From Aquificaceae bacterium (GTDB lineage Bacteria > Aquificota > Aquificia > Aquificales > Aquificaceae), in NCBI GenBank assembly GCA_015487835.1, contig WFOY01000060.1, forward strand, positions 1 through 8,624: a stretch of DNA of 8,624 nucleotides, in the 5' to 3' direction. Numbering within the stretch: the first letter of the stretch is position 1; each line of letters opens with the position of its first letter. The notes under the pieces were generated by a model. It had not been told where the DNA came from. It worked only from the letters and a program-made list of their open reading frames with translations, and did no database searches. Positions 1 to 5,720 of this stretch are shown in pieces. A program made the translations under genes and the position numbers.

Positions 1-383
1 GTCCGGATGAGGCTCAAACTCAAAGGCTACCTTAAGCTTCTCCTCAAGGGGTATGTCCTTTCCGTGGATGGCACAGCATATCTCCAGGCCTCCGACTATG
101 GCAGTTGCCGAGGACCCGAGGCCCCTCGCTGTTGGGACTTCGTTCACCTGCCTCAGCGTGAAGGGGACCTCCTCAAGACCGAAGACCTCGCAGGCCCTCT
201 TGTAAACCTTTATGACCAGGTTACTTTCATCCCTCGGGAGATCCTTCCCGTAACCCTCTCTATGTGCACACTGTAGCTGTCCGACGGCTCGAACTCAAAG
301 GTGTTGTAGATATCCAAAGCTAAGCCGAAGGTGTCGAACCCTGAACCGAAGTTCGTCGTGCTTGCGGGGACCTTCAGCCTCAT
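1..383 (-). CDS. thrB: Homoserine kinase, N-terminal part, apparent frameshift
   Basis: GHMP-family kinase that phosphorylates L-homoserine with ATP in threonine synthesis (cytoplasmic). The ATG at 383-381 opens MRLKVPASTTNFGSGFDTFG, the N-terminal GHMP substrate motif. After about 42 codons, ending I41-E42 (263-258), the frame is lost and would soon stop at a TAA. The reading resumes one frame over at 255 with GYGKDLPRDESNLVIKVY and stays open to base 1. It contains the glycine-rich ATP loop VPTARGLGSSATAIVGG (about 144-88) and the FEFEPHPD segment at the window edge. Two extra bases (an AG duplication) or one missing base (AGGG for AGGGG) would explain the break. About 127 residues of a normal enzyme of about 300 are present. 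No Shine-Dalgarno is visible before the start. The family call is firm; whether the break is real is not known. Confidence 0.9.
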
Positions 384-391
384 AGATTAAT

Positions 392-397
392 ATGATA
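392..397 (-). promoter_or_regulatory. Possible -10 box for thrB, near-leaderless
   Basis: On the minus strand TATCAT lies 8 bases before the thrB ATG. If it is the -10 element, transcription would start at or next to the ATG, which fits the lack of a ribosome binding site. No convincing -35 box is seen 16-18 bases upstream. Weak evidence from sequence alone. Confidence 0.3.
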
Positions 398-428
398 CAG
401 GCTATACAGGTTTGCCTTTCTTCCCGGT

Positions 429-449
429 AACTTTAAATTAAAGAAAGTT
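429..449. promoter_or_regulatory. AT-rich nested palindromes upstream of nfu (possible operator)
   Basis: CTTTAA-A-TTAAAG (431-443) is a perfect 13-base palindrome. An overlapping inverted repeat, AACTTT (429-434) and AAAGTT (444-449), shares the region. It lies in the 80-base gap between the divergent thrB and nfu genes, directly before the strong ribosome binding site AAGGAGGTGA (450-459). The position suits a repressor site or the edge of the nfu promoter; TTAAAT (433-438) could act as a poor -10 box. No regulator can be named. Confidence 0.4.
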
Positions 450-463
450 AAGGAGGTGAAAGG

Positions 464-727
464 ATGGGTATGCCAACCAGGGAAGAGATCGAGAAGGTCC
501 TTGACGAGATAAGGCCCGCCCTCAGGTTCGATGGGGGTGATGTGGAGCTCGTTGACGTCACCGAGGACGGAACCGTTCTCGTGAGGTTGGTCGGGGCCTG
601 CTCGGGGTGTGGTATGTCCGTTCTCACATTGAAGGCGGGCATAGAGAGGGCCCTCAAACAGAAGTTCCCCGAGATAAAGGAGGTTAAGGACGTAAATATG
701 GACGTGCCGATGTCCTTCGGGATCTGA
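464..727 (+). CDS. nfu: NifU C-terminal-domain (Nfu-type) Fe-S cluster carrier
   Basis: Stand-alone NifU-like C-terminal domain of 87 residues, the usual size. It should hold a [4Fe-4S] cluster between two subunits and pass it to apo-proteins in the cytoplasm. The signature GACSGCGMSVLTLKAGIE spans about residues 44-61, with the cluster cysteines C46 and C49 as CxxC. The preceding RFDGGDVELVDV (21-32) is the typical first strand region. The start at 464 follows a near-perfect AAGGAGGTGA at 5-base spacing; an ATG two codons later is less well placed. The last 44 bases overlap the convergent helicase gene. That helicase carries Fe-S cysteines and is a plausible client, but this link is inference. 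Confidence 0.93.
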   Translation: MGMPTREEIEKVLDEIRPALRFDGGDVELVDVTEDGTVLVRLVGACSGCGMSVLTLKAGIERALKQKFPEIKEVKDVNMDVPMSFGI

Positions 728-2621
728 CAGGGTCTCCGTAAAGGACCCTCACGCCGAGTTCCCTAAGGAACTCCACAAACTCTTCGTACCTCCATATCCT
801 GTTGTCGCAGAGTACTATCGTTCCCCAATCTCCCTTCTGTCTGACCAGCCTCCCGACCCCCTGCCTGAACTTTATAAAGGCCTTTCTCCTCTGATACAGG
901 AAGGGGTCCTCCCCAGTTTCTCTCAGGAACCTTATCCTGTGGTAGGTAACGGGATCCTCGGGGCTCTCGAAGGGCAGCTTGGCCATGAGTATCCCCTTCT
1001 CTCCCTTCACGTCTATACCCGTCCACAGGCTGTCCAGACCCACCAGAACCTTAAGCCTTCCCTCTCTGAAACCCTCTATGAGCCGTGTCAGGCTGCCGTT
1101 CCCCTGCTTCCCAACATCCTCACCACCTTCTATGATCCTCAGGTGTTCCTTGTTCGTGAGCAGAACCAGGACCCTGTCGTGGAGGGACCTGATCTTTTTG
1201 TAAGCGGACCTCAGCCTCTCCTCCCAGCCCTCCCTTTTAGGGTTCGTCCTCTCCACTATGAAGGTCACCCGTGAGTAGTCAAAGTTGTAGCTGAGTCTGT
1301 GAAACCTACCCCTTATCCCTGTTGTCTGGGCTATATCCTCCGGGTCCACTGTGGCGGACGTGAGGACCACCCCCTTGAAAGCCTCGGGGTCCACAACACC
1401 CGTTGGGAATATGGGGAACACCTCCATCCTGTAGTTGAAGGTCTGGAGCCTGCTGCTCCAGAACCTGGAAACCTTGTAGCCGTAATCGGGAGGATCCTCC
1501 TCCCAGATCCTGAGCAGGGATCCTATCTTGAAGATCCTCCTCTCGGCGAACTCTAATCTCTTGACCCTGTCAATGAATACCCTCTCCTCCTCGTCCGGGT
1601 CCTCGTAGGCGGACCTTACCCTTTCTAAAGTTTCCGGCTCCAAGATCAGAGTCCTCTCCAGATAGAACTTGAACTTGTGGCTTATCGCGATCCTCGAACA
1701 CAAAAAACTCTCCAGGTCCTCCCTCAGCCTTTCCCTGGCATCCCTGAGACAGGATCTGAGGGGATCGTAGATCGATACCCTGAAGCCTTGGGCGTAGGGC
1801 AGGAAACTCTCGACGGGCACCTCTTGGTCCTCCTCTCTGAAGAGGCCTCCGAAGGACTCCCTGAAGAACCCTTCGGGATCTATATCTACCTTCACCCCAC
1901 CTATCCTCTCGATCGTCCCGACCAGTTCCCTTATAGTGTAGAGGGAGATCCCCGCCGTGGTCGCCAGGGTAAGGTACCTGTCGGTCTCGTGGGCCTCGTC
2001 TATAACCAGAACCCTATCCTTCGTGTCCTCAAACTCCTTGAGAGCTAAGAGGGCGTGGTTCACCACCAGTATGTCGGCGGTAGCCTCCTTCACCTTCACG
2101 ATGTTCCAGTAGTAGCACCTTTCTCTGAAGGGACACACCTCCCTGTAGTGGAGTGTGCAGTGGTCCTCGTCCACGTTTATCTTGGTTATGGTCTCAGGAG
2201 GAACCTGTGCCAGGGTGAGGTCTCCCTCCCATCCCTTTTCCATAAGCTGGGGTATGTCCCCGAGGTCCTTCGGCTTTTCCCTCTCGAGTCTGTCCAGGCA
2301 GAGGTAGTTCGCCCTGCCCTTTATCACTGCGTAGGTTACCCTATCCCCCGTGATCATGCTGTAGTGGGTTATCAGAAACTCTATGTCTCTTCTCAGCTGA
2401 TCCTGGAGTATCTTGGTGCCCGTCGAGATGATCGCCTTAGCACCTCTTGTTATTATCGGTATCAGATAGGCAAAGGTCTTTCCGGTTCCGGTAGGTGCCT
2501 CTATTAACCTGACCCCTCCCTCCTCCAGCACCTGATCAACGATCCTTATCATCTCCTCCTGGGACTTCCTCCTCTCGAAGCCCCTCCTTACGAGATACTC
2601 GTAGAACTCTAAAGGTTCCAT
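684..2621 (-). CDS. dinG: DinG/XPD-family Fe-S DNA helicase
   Basis: Superfamily 2 ATP-dependent helicase of 645 residues, expected to unwind DNA 5'-3' in repair or replication restart. Visible motifs in order: Walker A APTGTGKT (42-49), TGTKILQDQL (67-76), four cysteines C108, C155, C163 and C169 in the Fe-S domain position, VVNHALL (186-192), the DEAH box (208-211), LTSAT (420-424), GLDSLWTGIDV (528-538) and motif VI QGVGRLVRQ (587-595). The C-x5-C ending of the cysteine set resembles DinG. No N-terminal exonuclease domain is present. The ATG shares one base with the TGA of the upstream DsrE-like gene (TGATG), so translation is probably coupled. The C-terminal 14 codons, including the stop, overlap the convergent nfu gene and lie beyond the helicase motifs. 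The exact subfamily (DinG versus another XPD-like helicase) is less certain than the fold. Confidence 0.92.
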   Translation of the reverse strand: MEPLEFYEYLVRRGFERRKSQEEMIRIVDQVLEEGGVRLIEAPTGTGKTFAYLIPIITRGAKAIISTGTKILQDQLRRDIEFLITHYSMITGDRVTYAVIKGRANYLCLDRLEREKPKDLGDIPQLMEKGWEGDLTLAQVPPETITKINVDEDHCTLHYREVCPFRERCYYWNIVKVKEATADILVVNHALLALKEFEDTKDRVLVIDEAHETDRYLTLATTAGISLYTIRELVGTIERIGGVKVDIDPEGFFRESFGGLFREEDQEVPVESFLPYAQGFRVSIYDPLRSCLRDARERLREDLESFLCSRIAISHKFKFYLERTLILEPETLERVRSAYEDPDEEERVFIDRVKRLEFAERRIFKIGSLLRIWEEDPPDYGYKVSRFWSSRLQTFNYRMEVFPIFPTGVVDPEAFKGVVLTSATVDPEDIAQTTGIRGRFHRLSYNFDYSRVTFIVERTNPKREGWEERLRSAYKKIRSLHDRVLVLLTNKEHLRIIEGGEDVGKQGNGSLTRLIEGFREGRLKVLVGLDSLWTGIDVKGEKGILMAKLPFESPEDPVTYHRIRFLRETGEDPFLYQRRKAFIKFRQGVGRLVRQKGDWGTIVLCDNRIWRYEEFVEFLRELGVRVLYGDPVRSRRTSARPYLRP

Positions 2622-3145
2622 CAGAGGACCTTTATGTACCCAAAGCCTTTCTGCTGGAGTCTTCCTATGGTCGCCACCCCTGAGGGCACGATCTTAACGA
2701 AATCGAAGAAGTTTTCGTACTTCAGCTTCATGCCCTTTATTGTGAAGTCACATATGTAGTACTCCACCTCGAACTGGGCGAGGTAGGAGAGCCTCTCCTC
2801 GGCACGTTTTAGGTCTATCTTCTCCTTCTCCCACCGGGTTCCCTTGTGAGTTTTCATAAAGAACTTAACACCCACGCCGTTCGCCACGAGGATTATCTTC
2901 ACCCTGAAGGGGTCAAAGTCGTTAGCGGCGAGGTGGTTCCTTATGTTGGTTAGCATGCCGTGGAACCTGCTCTCCTGGGGAAAGTCACAGTGGTAAACGA
3001 CAGCATCTTCGGTTTCCTTCTCGGGCAGGTCCTCGAACTTGATGACCGGGAGCTTGCCAGCCTCCCCGTTGGCAAAGGCTGGACCGCCCACGATAGGCAC
3101 AGAGACCGCCACCGCTCCAAGTTTTAGGAACTCCCTTCTGTTCAT
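2621..3145 (-). CDS. Tat-exported DsrE-like protein
   Basis: 174 residues. The N-terminus MNRREFLKLGAVAV is a twin-arginine signal (RREFLK at 3-8) with a hydrophobic stretch and a likely cleavage site after AFA (residue 25), so a folded protein probably reaches the periplasm. The rest reads as a DsrE/DsrF-like alpha/beta domain of the COG1416 type: VVYHCDFP (49-56), RVKIILVANGVGVKFF (81-96), YYICDFTIKGM (129-139) and a closing VPSGVATIGRLQQKGFGYIKV. C132 sits where DsrE-like proteins carry a conserved cysteine; C53 is a second candidate. Such proteins bind or relay sulfane sulfur, but the substrate here is unknown. The ribosome binding site AGGGGGGTG is good. It shares a TGATG junction with the helicase and is divergent from the cupredoxin gene. 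Confidence 0.82.
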   Translation of the reverse strand: MNRREFLKLGAVAVSVPIVGGPAFANGEAGKLPVIKFEDLPEKETEDAVVYHCDFPQESRFHGMLTNIRNHLAANDFDPFRVKIILVANGVGVKFFMKTHKGTRWEKEKIDLKRAEERLSYLAQFEVEYYICDFTIKGMKLKYENFFDFVKIVPSGVATIGRLQQKGFGYIKVL

Positions 3146-3207
3146 AACACACCCCCCTGATCTTTATTGGTCATAAATAAATTTACTATGAGAGGAGGGG
3201 AGCCACC
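3146..3207. promoter_or_regulatory. Divergent promoter region, DsrE-like / cupredoxin
   Basis: A 62-base gap between two genes transcribed outwards must hold both promoters. The centre (about 3163-3188) is AT-rich. TACTAT at 3185-3190 is a possible plus-strand -10 box, but no matched -35 hexamer is convincing. Each gene has its own ribosome binding site: GAGGAGGGG for the plus gene and AGGGGGGTG for the minus gene. Individual promoter boxes cannot be fixed by eye. Confidence 0.45.
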
Positions 3208-3609
3208 ATGATTGTTAAGGTGTTAGCTCTATTACTCGCCCTCAGCCTGAGTGTCATCCCAGGGGAGTGGAAGGAGAAGAGGTACGTAGCCAGACCTGAC
3301 GAGGACGGCGTCCAGCGGGTAAGGATAAAGGCCGGATCCTACTACTACGATCCTAACTACATAGTGGTGAAGATGGGCGTGCCTGTCGAGCTTATACTCA
3401 TAAGGGAGTCGGCGGTTATACCCCACAACATAGTTCTTGAGATGCCGGGCGTGTCTGTTAGGGAGGAGTTGGACCCTGAGGAGGAGGTGAGGGTCAGGTT
3501 CACGCCAAAGGAGGTGGGCAAGTTTGAGTTTTACTGTGACAAGAAGTTTCTGTTCTTCCCCAGCCACAGGGAGAAGGGGATGTGGGGCATATTAGAGGTT
3601 ACGCCCTGA
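3208..3609 (+). CDS. Exported cupredoxin-domain (blue copper-like) protein
   Basis: 133 residues. MIVKVLALLLALSLSVIPG is a signal peptide or N-terminal anchor, so the domain should face the periplasm. A single cupredoxin domain follows: YYYDPNYIVVKMGVPVELIL (45-64), IPHNIVLEMPG (71-81), FTPKEVGKFEFYC (98-110), then a copper-binding loop ending SHREKGMWGILEV. Likely type 1 copper ligands are H73, C110, H120 and M125. Cys to His is nine residues apart instead of the usual two to four, because an aromatic KKFLFFPS segment is inserted; His-x4-Met is normal. The expected role is one-electron transfer or copper handling in the envelope. The gene overlaps the next one by 28 bases and is divergent from the Tat-exported DsrE-like gene. 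The partner is unknown. Confidence 0.82.
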   Translation: MIVKVLALLLALSLSVIPGEWKEKRYVARPDEDGVQRVRIKAGSYYYDPNYIVVKMGVPVELILIRESAVIPHNIVLEMPGVSVREELDPEEEVRVRFTPKEVGKFEFYCDKKFLFFPSHREKGMWGILEVTP

Positions 3610-4223
3610 TAGTCTCGATGGTTCTGATCTCCTTCGGAGGACCTCTTGAGGAAGCTATAAGGGTGTTCGAGACCGAATACAGATCCTACTCCTACCTCAT
3701 GAAGGTTAACCACGACGACACAGAGGACATAGACATGGTGATCAGGTACTACTACCTGAAGCCTGGTTTCGTCAGGATGGAGATGGTAAAACCCTTCAGG
3801 GGAGCTCTTTTGACCTACGACCCCGAGACGGGAAGGGCCTACCTGAGACCCTTCAGAAGACTCAGGGGCTTTGTCCTGGACCTTGATCCAGGGAGCAGGC
3901 TGATAAGGGGTCCCTCTAACCACAGGGTGGACGAGTCCGATGTGCTCACGCTACTCTACACAGTTAGGGATCTCCTGAGTAAAGGCTCCCAGCGTGTGGA
4001 GGAGAAAGAAGGCACGGTCCTGATCGAGGTGGTGGGCGAGGAAGGGCATAAGGTAAGGGGCAACATAGCGAGGTTCGTCATAAAATTATCCAAGGAGACC
4101 CTCTTTCCGACCTACGCAGCCTCCTTCGACGAGGACGGAGACCTCATAGAGGAGGTCTTCTTCGAGGAGGTCGTTATAAACCCGGATCTCAGCCCTGAGT
4201 TCTTCAGGATAAAAAGGAGATAA
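3582..4223 (+). CDS. Exported LolA-like / DUF1571-like envelope protein
   Basis: 213 residues from a GTG start at 3582, preceded by GGGAGAAGGGG. The start codon lies inside the cupredoxin gene. This start keeps a basic residue before the hydrophobic YALIVSMVLISF, giving a normal signal peptide; an internal ATG at 3618 would lose it and has a poorer ribosome binding site. The mature part is rich in beta strands: YSYLMKVNHDD, IRYYYLKPGFVRMEMVKPF (54-72), LLTYDPETGRAYLRPF (76-91), SNHRVDESDVLTLL, and a closing EEVFFEEVVINPDLSPEFFRI. This layout resembles lipoprotein-carrier (LolA-like) or DUF1571 proteins, which form a half-barrel that binds lipid or lipoprotein. No lipobox cysteine is present. 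The 28-base overlap implies co-expression with the cupredoxin. The family call is tentative and the ligand unknown. Confidence 0.6.
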   Translation: MGHIRGYALIVSMVLISFGGPLEEAIRVFETEYRSYSYLMKVNHDDTEDIDMVIRYYYLKPGFVRMEMVKPFRGALLTYDPETGRAYLRPFRRLRGFVLDLDPGSRLIRGPSNHRVDESDVLTLLYTVRDLLSKGSQRVEEKEGTVLIEVVGEEGHKVRGNIARFVIKLSKETLFPTYAASFDEDGDLIEEVFFEEVVINPDLSPEFFRIKRR

Positions 4224-4251
4224 AAGCCGGGAGGGGGGAGCCACCTGGCAG

Positions 4252-4710
4252 TCAGCAGCCTTCACAGTGAGCGAACTTCTGCTTGGCCTCCATCGCCTTC
4301 TTCGCCGTTTCCGGATCGTAAGCCTTCCCCTGCCAGAGCATCGTGTAGGCTATCTCCTCGTTCCCGTTCTCACAGAGTTCGAGGACCCTCTCAAAGAGCC
4401 TCTGGAACTCAGGGCTCTTGTGGGACTTCTCGTGCTGCTCAAAGGAGGTCCAGAAGGTCACTATCAGGGCCTCCCTGTCTTTGAGGGGTGAGACGGTCTT
4501 GTCCTCGACGGTGGACCCTTCCTTTGAGATCATCCCGGCGTTCATAAGCACGAACCCACCGATGAAACCGTCTATAGAGTGGTAGGTCTTAACGTGTTCG
4601 CAGAGCTCAGCGACCCGTTCCTCGAGATCATCAACCGTGTACTCAGGCTTCAAGATAACCCTGTTTATGGTAACCACCCCGTCCGGTGGAAACTCCTTTA
4701 TCAGCGCCAT
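4252..4710 (-). CDS. Short sulfur oxygenase reductase-like / ABM-fold protein
   Basis: 152 residues from the ATG at 4710, which follows GGAGGTG at 6-base spacing. The ATG at 4725 merely translates that ribosome binding site. The sequence looks like one dimeric alpha/beta-barrel (ABM-type) unit. TFWTSFEQHEKSHKSPEF resembles both generic ABM enzymes and the sulfur oxygenase reductase segment FWKDWKDHEEMH, whose two histidines bind iron. SOR-like candidates here are C37 (followed by an H-x3-GF stretch as in SOR), H93-x3-H97 and E118 or E119. The C-terminus ends HCEGC, with C149 and C152 as CxxC. SOR is about 310 residues, so this is half length. It has no signal peptide, so it should be cytoplasmic. 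It could be a sulfur-handling mononuclear iron enzyme or an unrelated ABM monooxygenase; the fold is likelier than the function. Confidence 0.6.
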   Translation of the reverse strand: MALIKEFPPDGVVTINRVILKPEYTVDDLEERVAELCEHVKTYHSIDGFIGGFVLMNAGMISKEGSTVEDKTVSPLKDREALIVTFWTSFEQHEKSHKSPEFQRLFERVLELCENGNEEIAYTMLWQGKAYDPETAKKAMEAKQKFAHCEGC

Positions 4711-4716
4711 GGCTAA

Positions 4717-4723
4717 CACCTCC
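4717..4723 (-). promoter_or_regulatory. Ribosome binding site deciding the SOR-like start
   Basis: GGAGGTG on the minus strand lies six bases before the ATG at 4710. The in-frame ATG at 4725 has no such sequence before it and overlaps this site, so the shorter protein is preferred. Confidence 0.75.
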
Positions 4724-4743
4724 ATAGGCTTCTAATTATTAGA

Positions 4744-4763
4744 ATATTCGCATATACGAAAAT
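4744..4763. repeat. Inverted repeat in the SOR-like / ribH gap
   Basis: ATATTCG-CATATA-CGAAAAT has 7-base arms with one mismatch around a 6-base AT-rich centre; the inner TTCG/CGAA is perfect. It lies between the divergent SOR-like and ribH genes, 34 bases upstream of the SOR-like start codon, where a repressor or activator could bind. No known regulator site was recognised. Confidence 0.35.
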
Positions 4764-4810
4764 GATTATGATGTAGCTCAAACGTGGAGAAAGTGAGATC
4801 GGATAGAGCT

Positions 4811-4816
4811 TATAAT
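4811..4816 (+). promoter_or_regulatory. Consensus -10 box (TATAAT) for ribH-nusB
   Basis: A perfect TATAAT ends 11 bases before the ribH ATG, so transcription would start about 4-6 bases before the start codon. There is no Shine-Dalgarno in that space, so the mRNA may be leaderless. The -35 position (about 4788-4793, AGAAAG) does not match consensus. Confidence 0.5.
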
Positions 4817-4827
4817 TAATACTTGCC

Positions 4828-5292
4828 ATGGAAACAAGGGAAGGGATCCTGAAGGCCGAGGGGATAAGGTTCGGTATAGTGGCCTCCAGGTTCAACCACT
4901 TTCTGGTGGACAGGCTTCTGGAAGGGTCCATAGACTGCATAAGGAGGCACGGCGGCAGTGAGGAGAACATAGAGATCGTGAGGGTCCCAGGATCCTGGGA
5001 GATACCCTTGGTGGCGAAGAAACTCGCCCAGAGGGATGACATAGACGCGGTCATAGCCTTGGGAGTCCTGATCAGGGGCGCAACGCCCCATTTTGACTAC
5101 ATAGCCTCCGAGGTGGCGAAGGGCCTCGCAACCGTTTCCCTTGAAACGGGAAAACCCGTTACTTTCGGCATAGTCACTGCGGACACCTTGGAGCAGGCAG
5201 TTGAGAGGTCAGGCACCAAGATGGGGAACAAGGGGTGGGAGGCGGCCCTCTCCGCGATAGAGATGGTCAACCTGTTGAGAGAACTCGGTTAG
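4828..5292 (+). CDS. ribH: 6,7-dimethyl-8-ribityllumazine synthase
   Basis: Condenses 5-amino-6-ribitylaminouracil with 3,4-dihydroxy-2-butanone 4-phosphate, the penultimate step of riboflavin synthesis, and usually assembles into a 60-subunit icosahedral shell. It has 154 residues, the same length as the Aquifex enzyme, and the residues known from that enzyme fall at identical numbers: F22 in [13 protein letters not shown]88 in GATPHFDYI (catalytic), R127 in [10 protein letters not shown], and K131 and K135. VPGSWEIP (53-60) and [13 protein letters not shown] (134-146) are also typical. The start matches the Aquifex N-terminus in position even though no ribosome binding site precedes it; a TATAAT box lies 11 bases upstream. 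nusB follows after two bases, a common pairing in bacteria. No FMN riboswitch is seen upstream. Confidence 0.98.
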   Translation: METREGILKAEGIRFGIVASRFNHFLVDRLLEGSIDCIRRHGGSEENIEIVRVPGSWEIPLVAKKLAQRDDIDAVIALGVLIRGATPHFDYIASEVAKGLATVSLETGKPVTFGIVTADTLEQAVERSGTKMGNKGWEAALSAIEMVNLLRELG

Positions 5293-5294
5293 CC

Positions 5295-5720
5295 ATGCGT
5301 TACAGAAAAAAAGCGAGGGAAAACAGCCTGATCGTGCTTTACCGCTGGGACATAAGCGGTGATCCTGTAGATAAAGTATTCAAGGAGATAGTGGAGGAGA
5401 AGAACATAAAGAACCAGAACGTACTGAACTATATGGAGAAGCTGATCGGCACGGTAACGGAGAAGATAACCGACATAGACTCCCTGATAGCGGAGAGCTT
5501 GGAGAACTGGAGCTTTAACAGGTTGGGCTACATAGAGAGGAACCTCCTCAGGATCGGGGTTGCGGAGCTGGTCTTCATGGACACCAAAGACCCAGGCAGG
5601 GCCTTCAACGATTACATAGACCTTGCCAAGAAGTACGCAGACAAGAAGGCCGCCGCCTTCATAAACGGCGTGCTGTCCAAGATATACAATAAGTTCGCTA
5701 CCTCTTCAGCGCGAAGATGA
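5295..5720 (+). CDS. nusB: Transcription antitermination factor NusB
   Basis: 141-residue all-helical RNA-binding protein that, with S10 (NusE), binds boxA in rRNA leaders and prevents premature termination. Diagnostic stretches are MRYRKKARENSLIVLYRWD at the N-terminus, WSFNRLGYIERNLLRIGVAEL (about 72-92) and KKYADKKAAAFINGVLSKIY (about 115-134). The ATG lies two bases after the ribH stop, and the MRYRK opening resembles Aquifex NusB; an upstream GTG at 5235 would place 20 foreign residues in front. Ribosome binding sequence is weak, so translation is likely coupled to ribH. The last 23 bases overlap the convergent DUF2905 gene. Confidence 0.96.
   Translation: MRYRKKARENSLIVLYRWDISGDPVDKVFKEIVEEKNIKNQNVLNYMEKLIGTVTEKITDIDSLIAESLENWSFNRLGYIERNLLRIGVAELVFMDTKDPGRAFNDYIDLAKKYADKKAAAFINGVLSKIYNKFATSSARR

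Noticed and set aside
1..276. Plus-strand open frame over the thrB region
   Set aside because: It is the antisense of clear ThrB coding sequence with the GHMP glycine-rich loop on the minus strand; the same applies to other long opposite-strand frames over dinG, murD and comF.
4224..4251. Terminator between the convergent LolA-like and SOR-like genes
   Set aside because: The stretch is G-rich, but only short 3-base stems can be paired and no T run follows on either strand.
4711..4725. SOR-like start at ATG 4725
   Set aside because: Its first codons are the ribosome binding site GGAGGTG of the better ATG at 4710, and it has none of its own.
4757..4775. Fur-like box (GAAAATGATTATGAT)
   Set aside because: Only a partial, non-palindromic resemblance in AT-rich sequence; too weak to call.
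4726..4827. FMN riboswitch upstream of ribH
   Set aside because: The gap is only about 100 bases with none of the conserved FMN-aptamer helices, and a TATAAT box next to the ATG leaves no room for a leader.
5235..5294. nusB start at GTG 5235
   Set aside because: Lies inside ribH and adds 20 unrelated residues; MRYRK at 5295 is the usual NusB opening.
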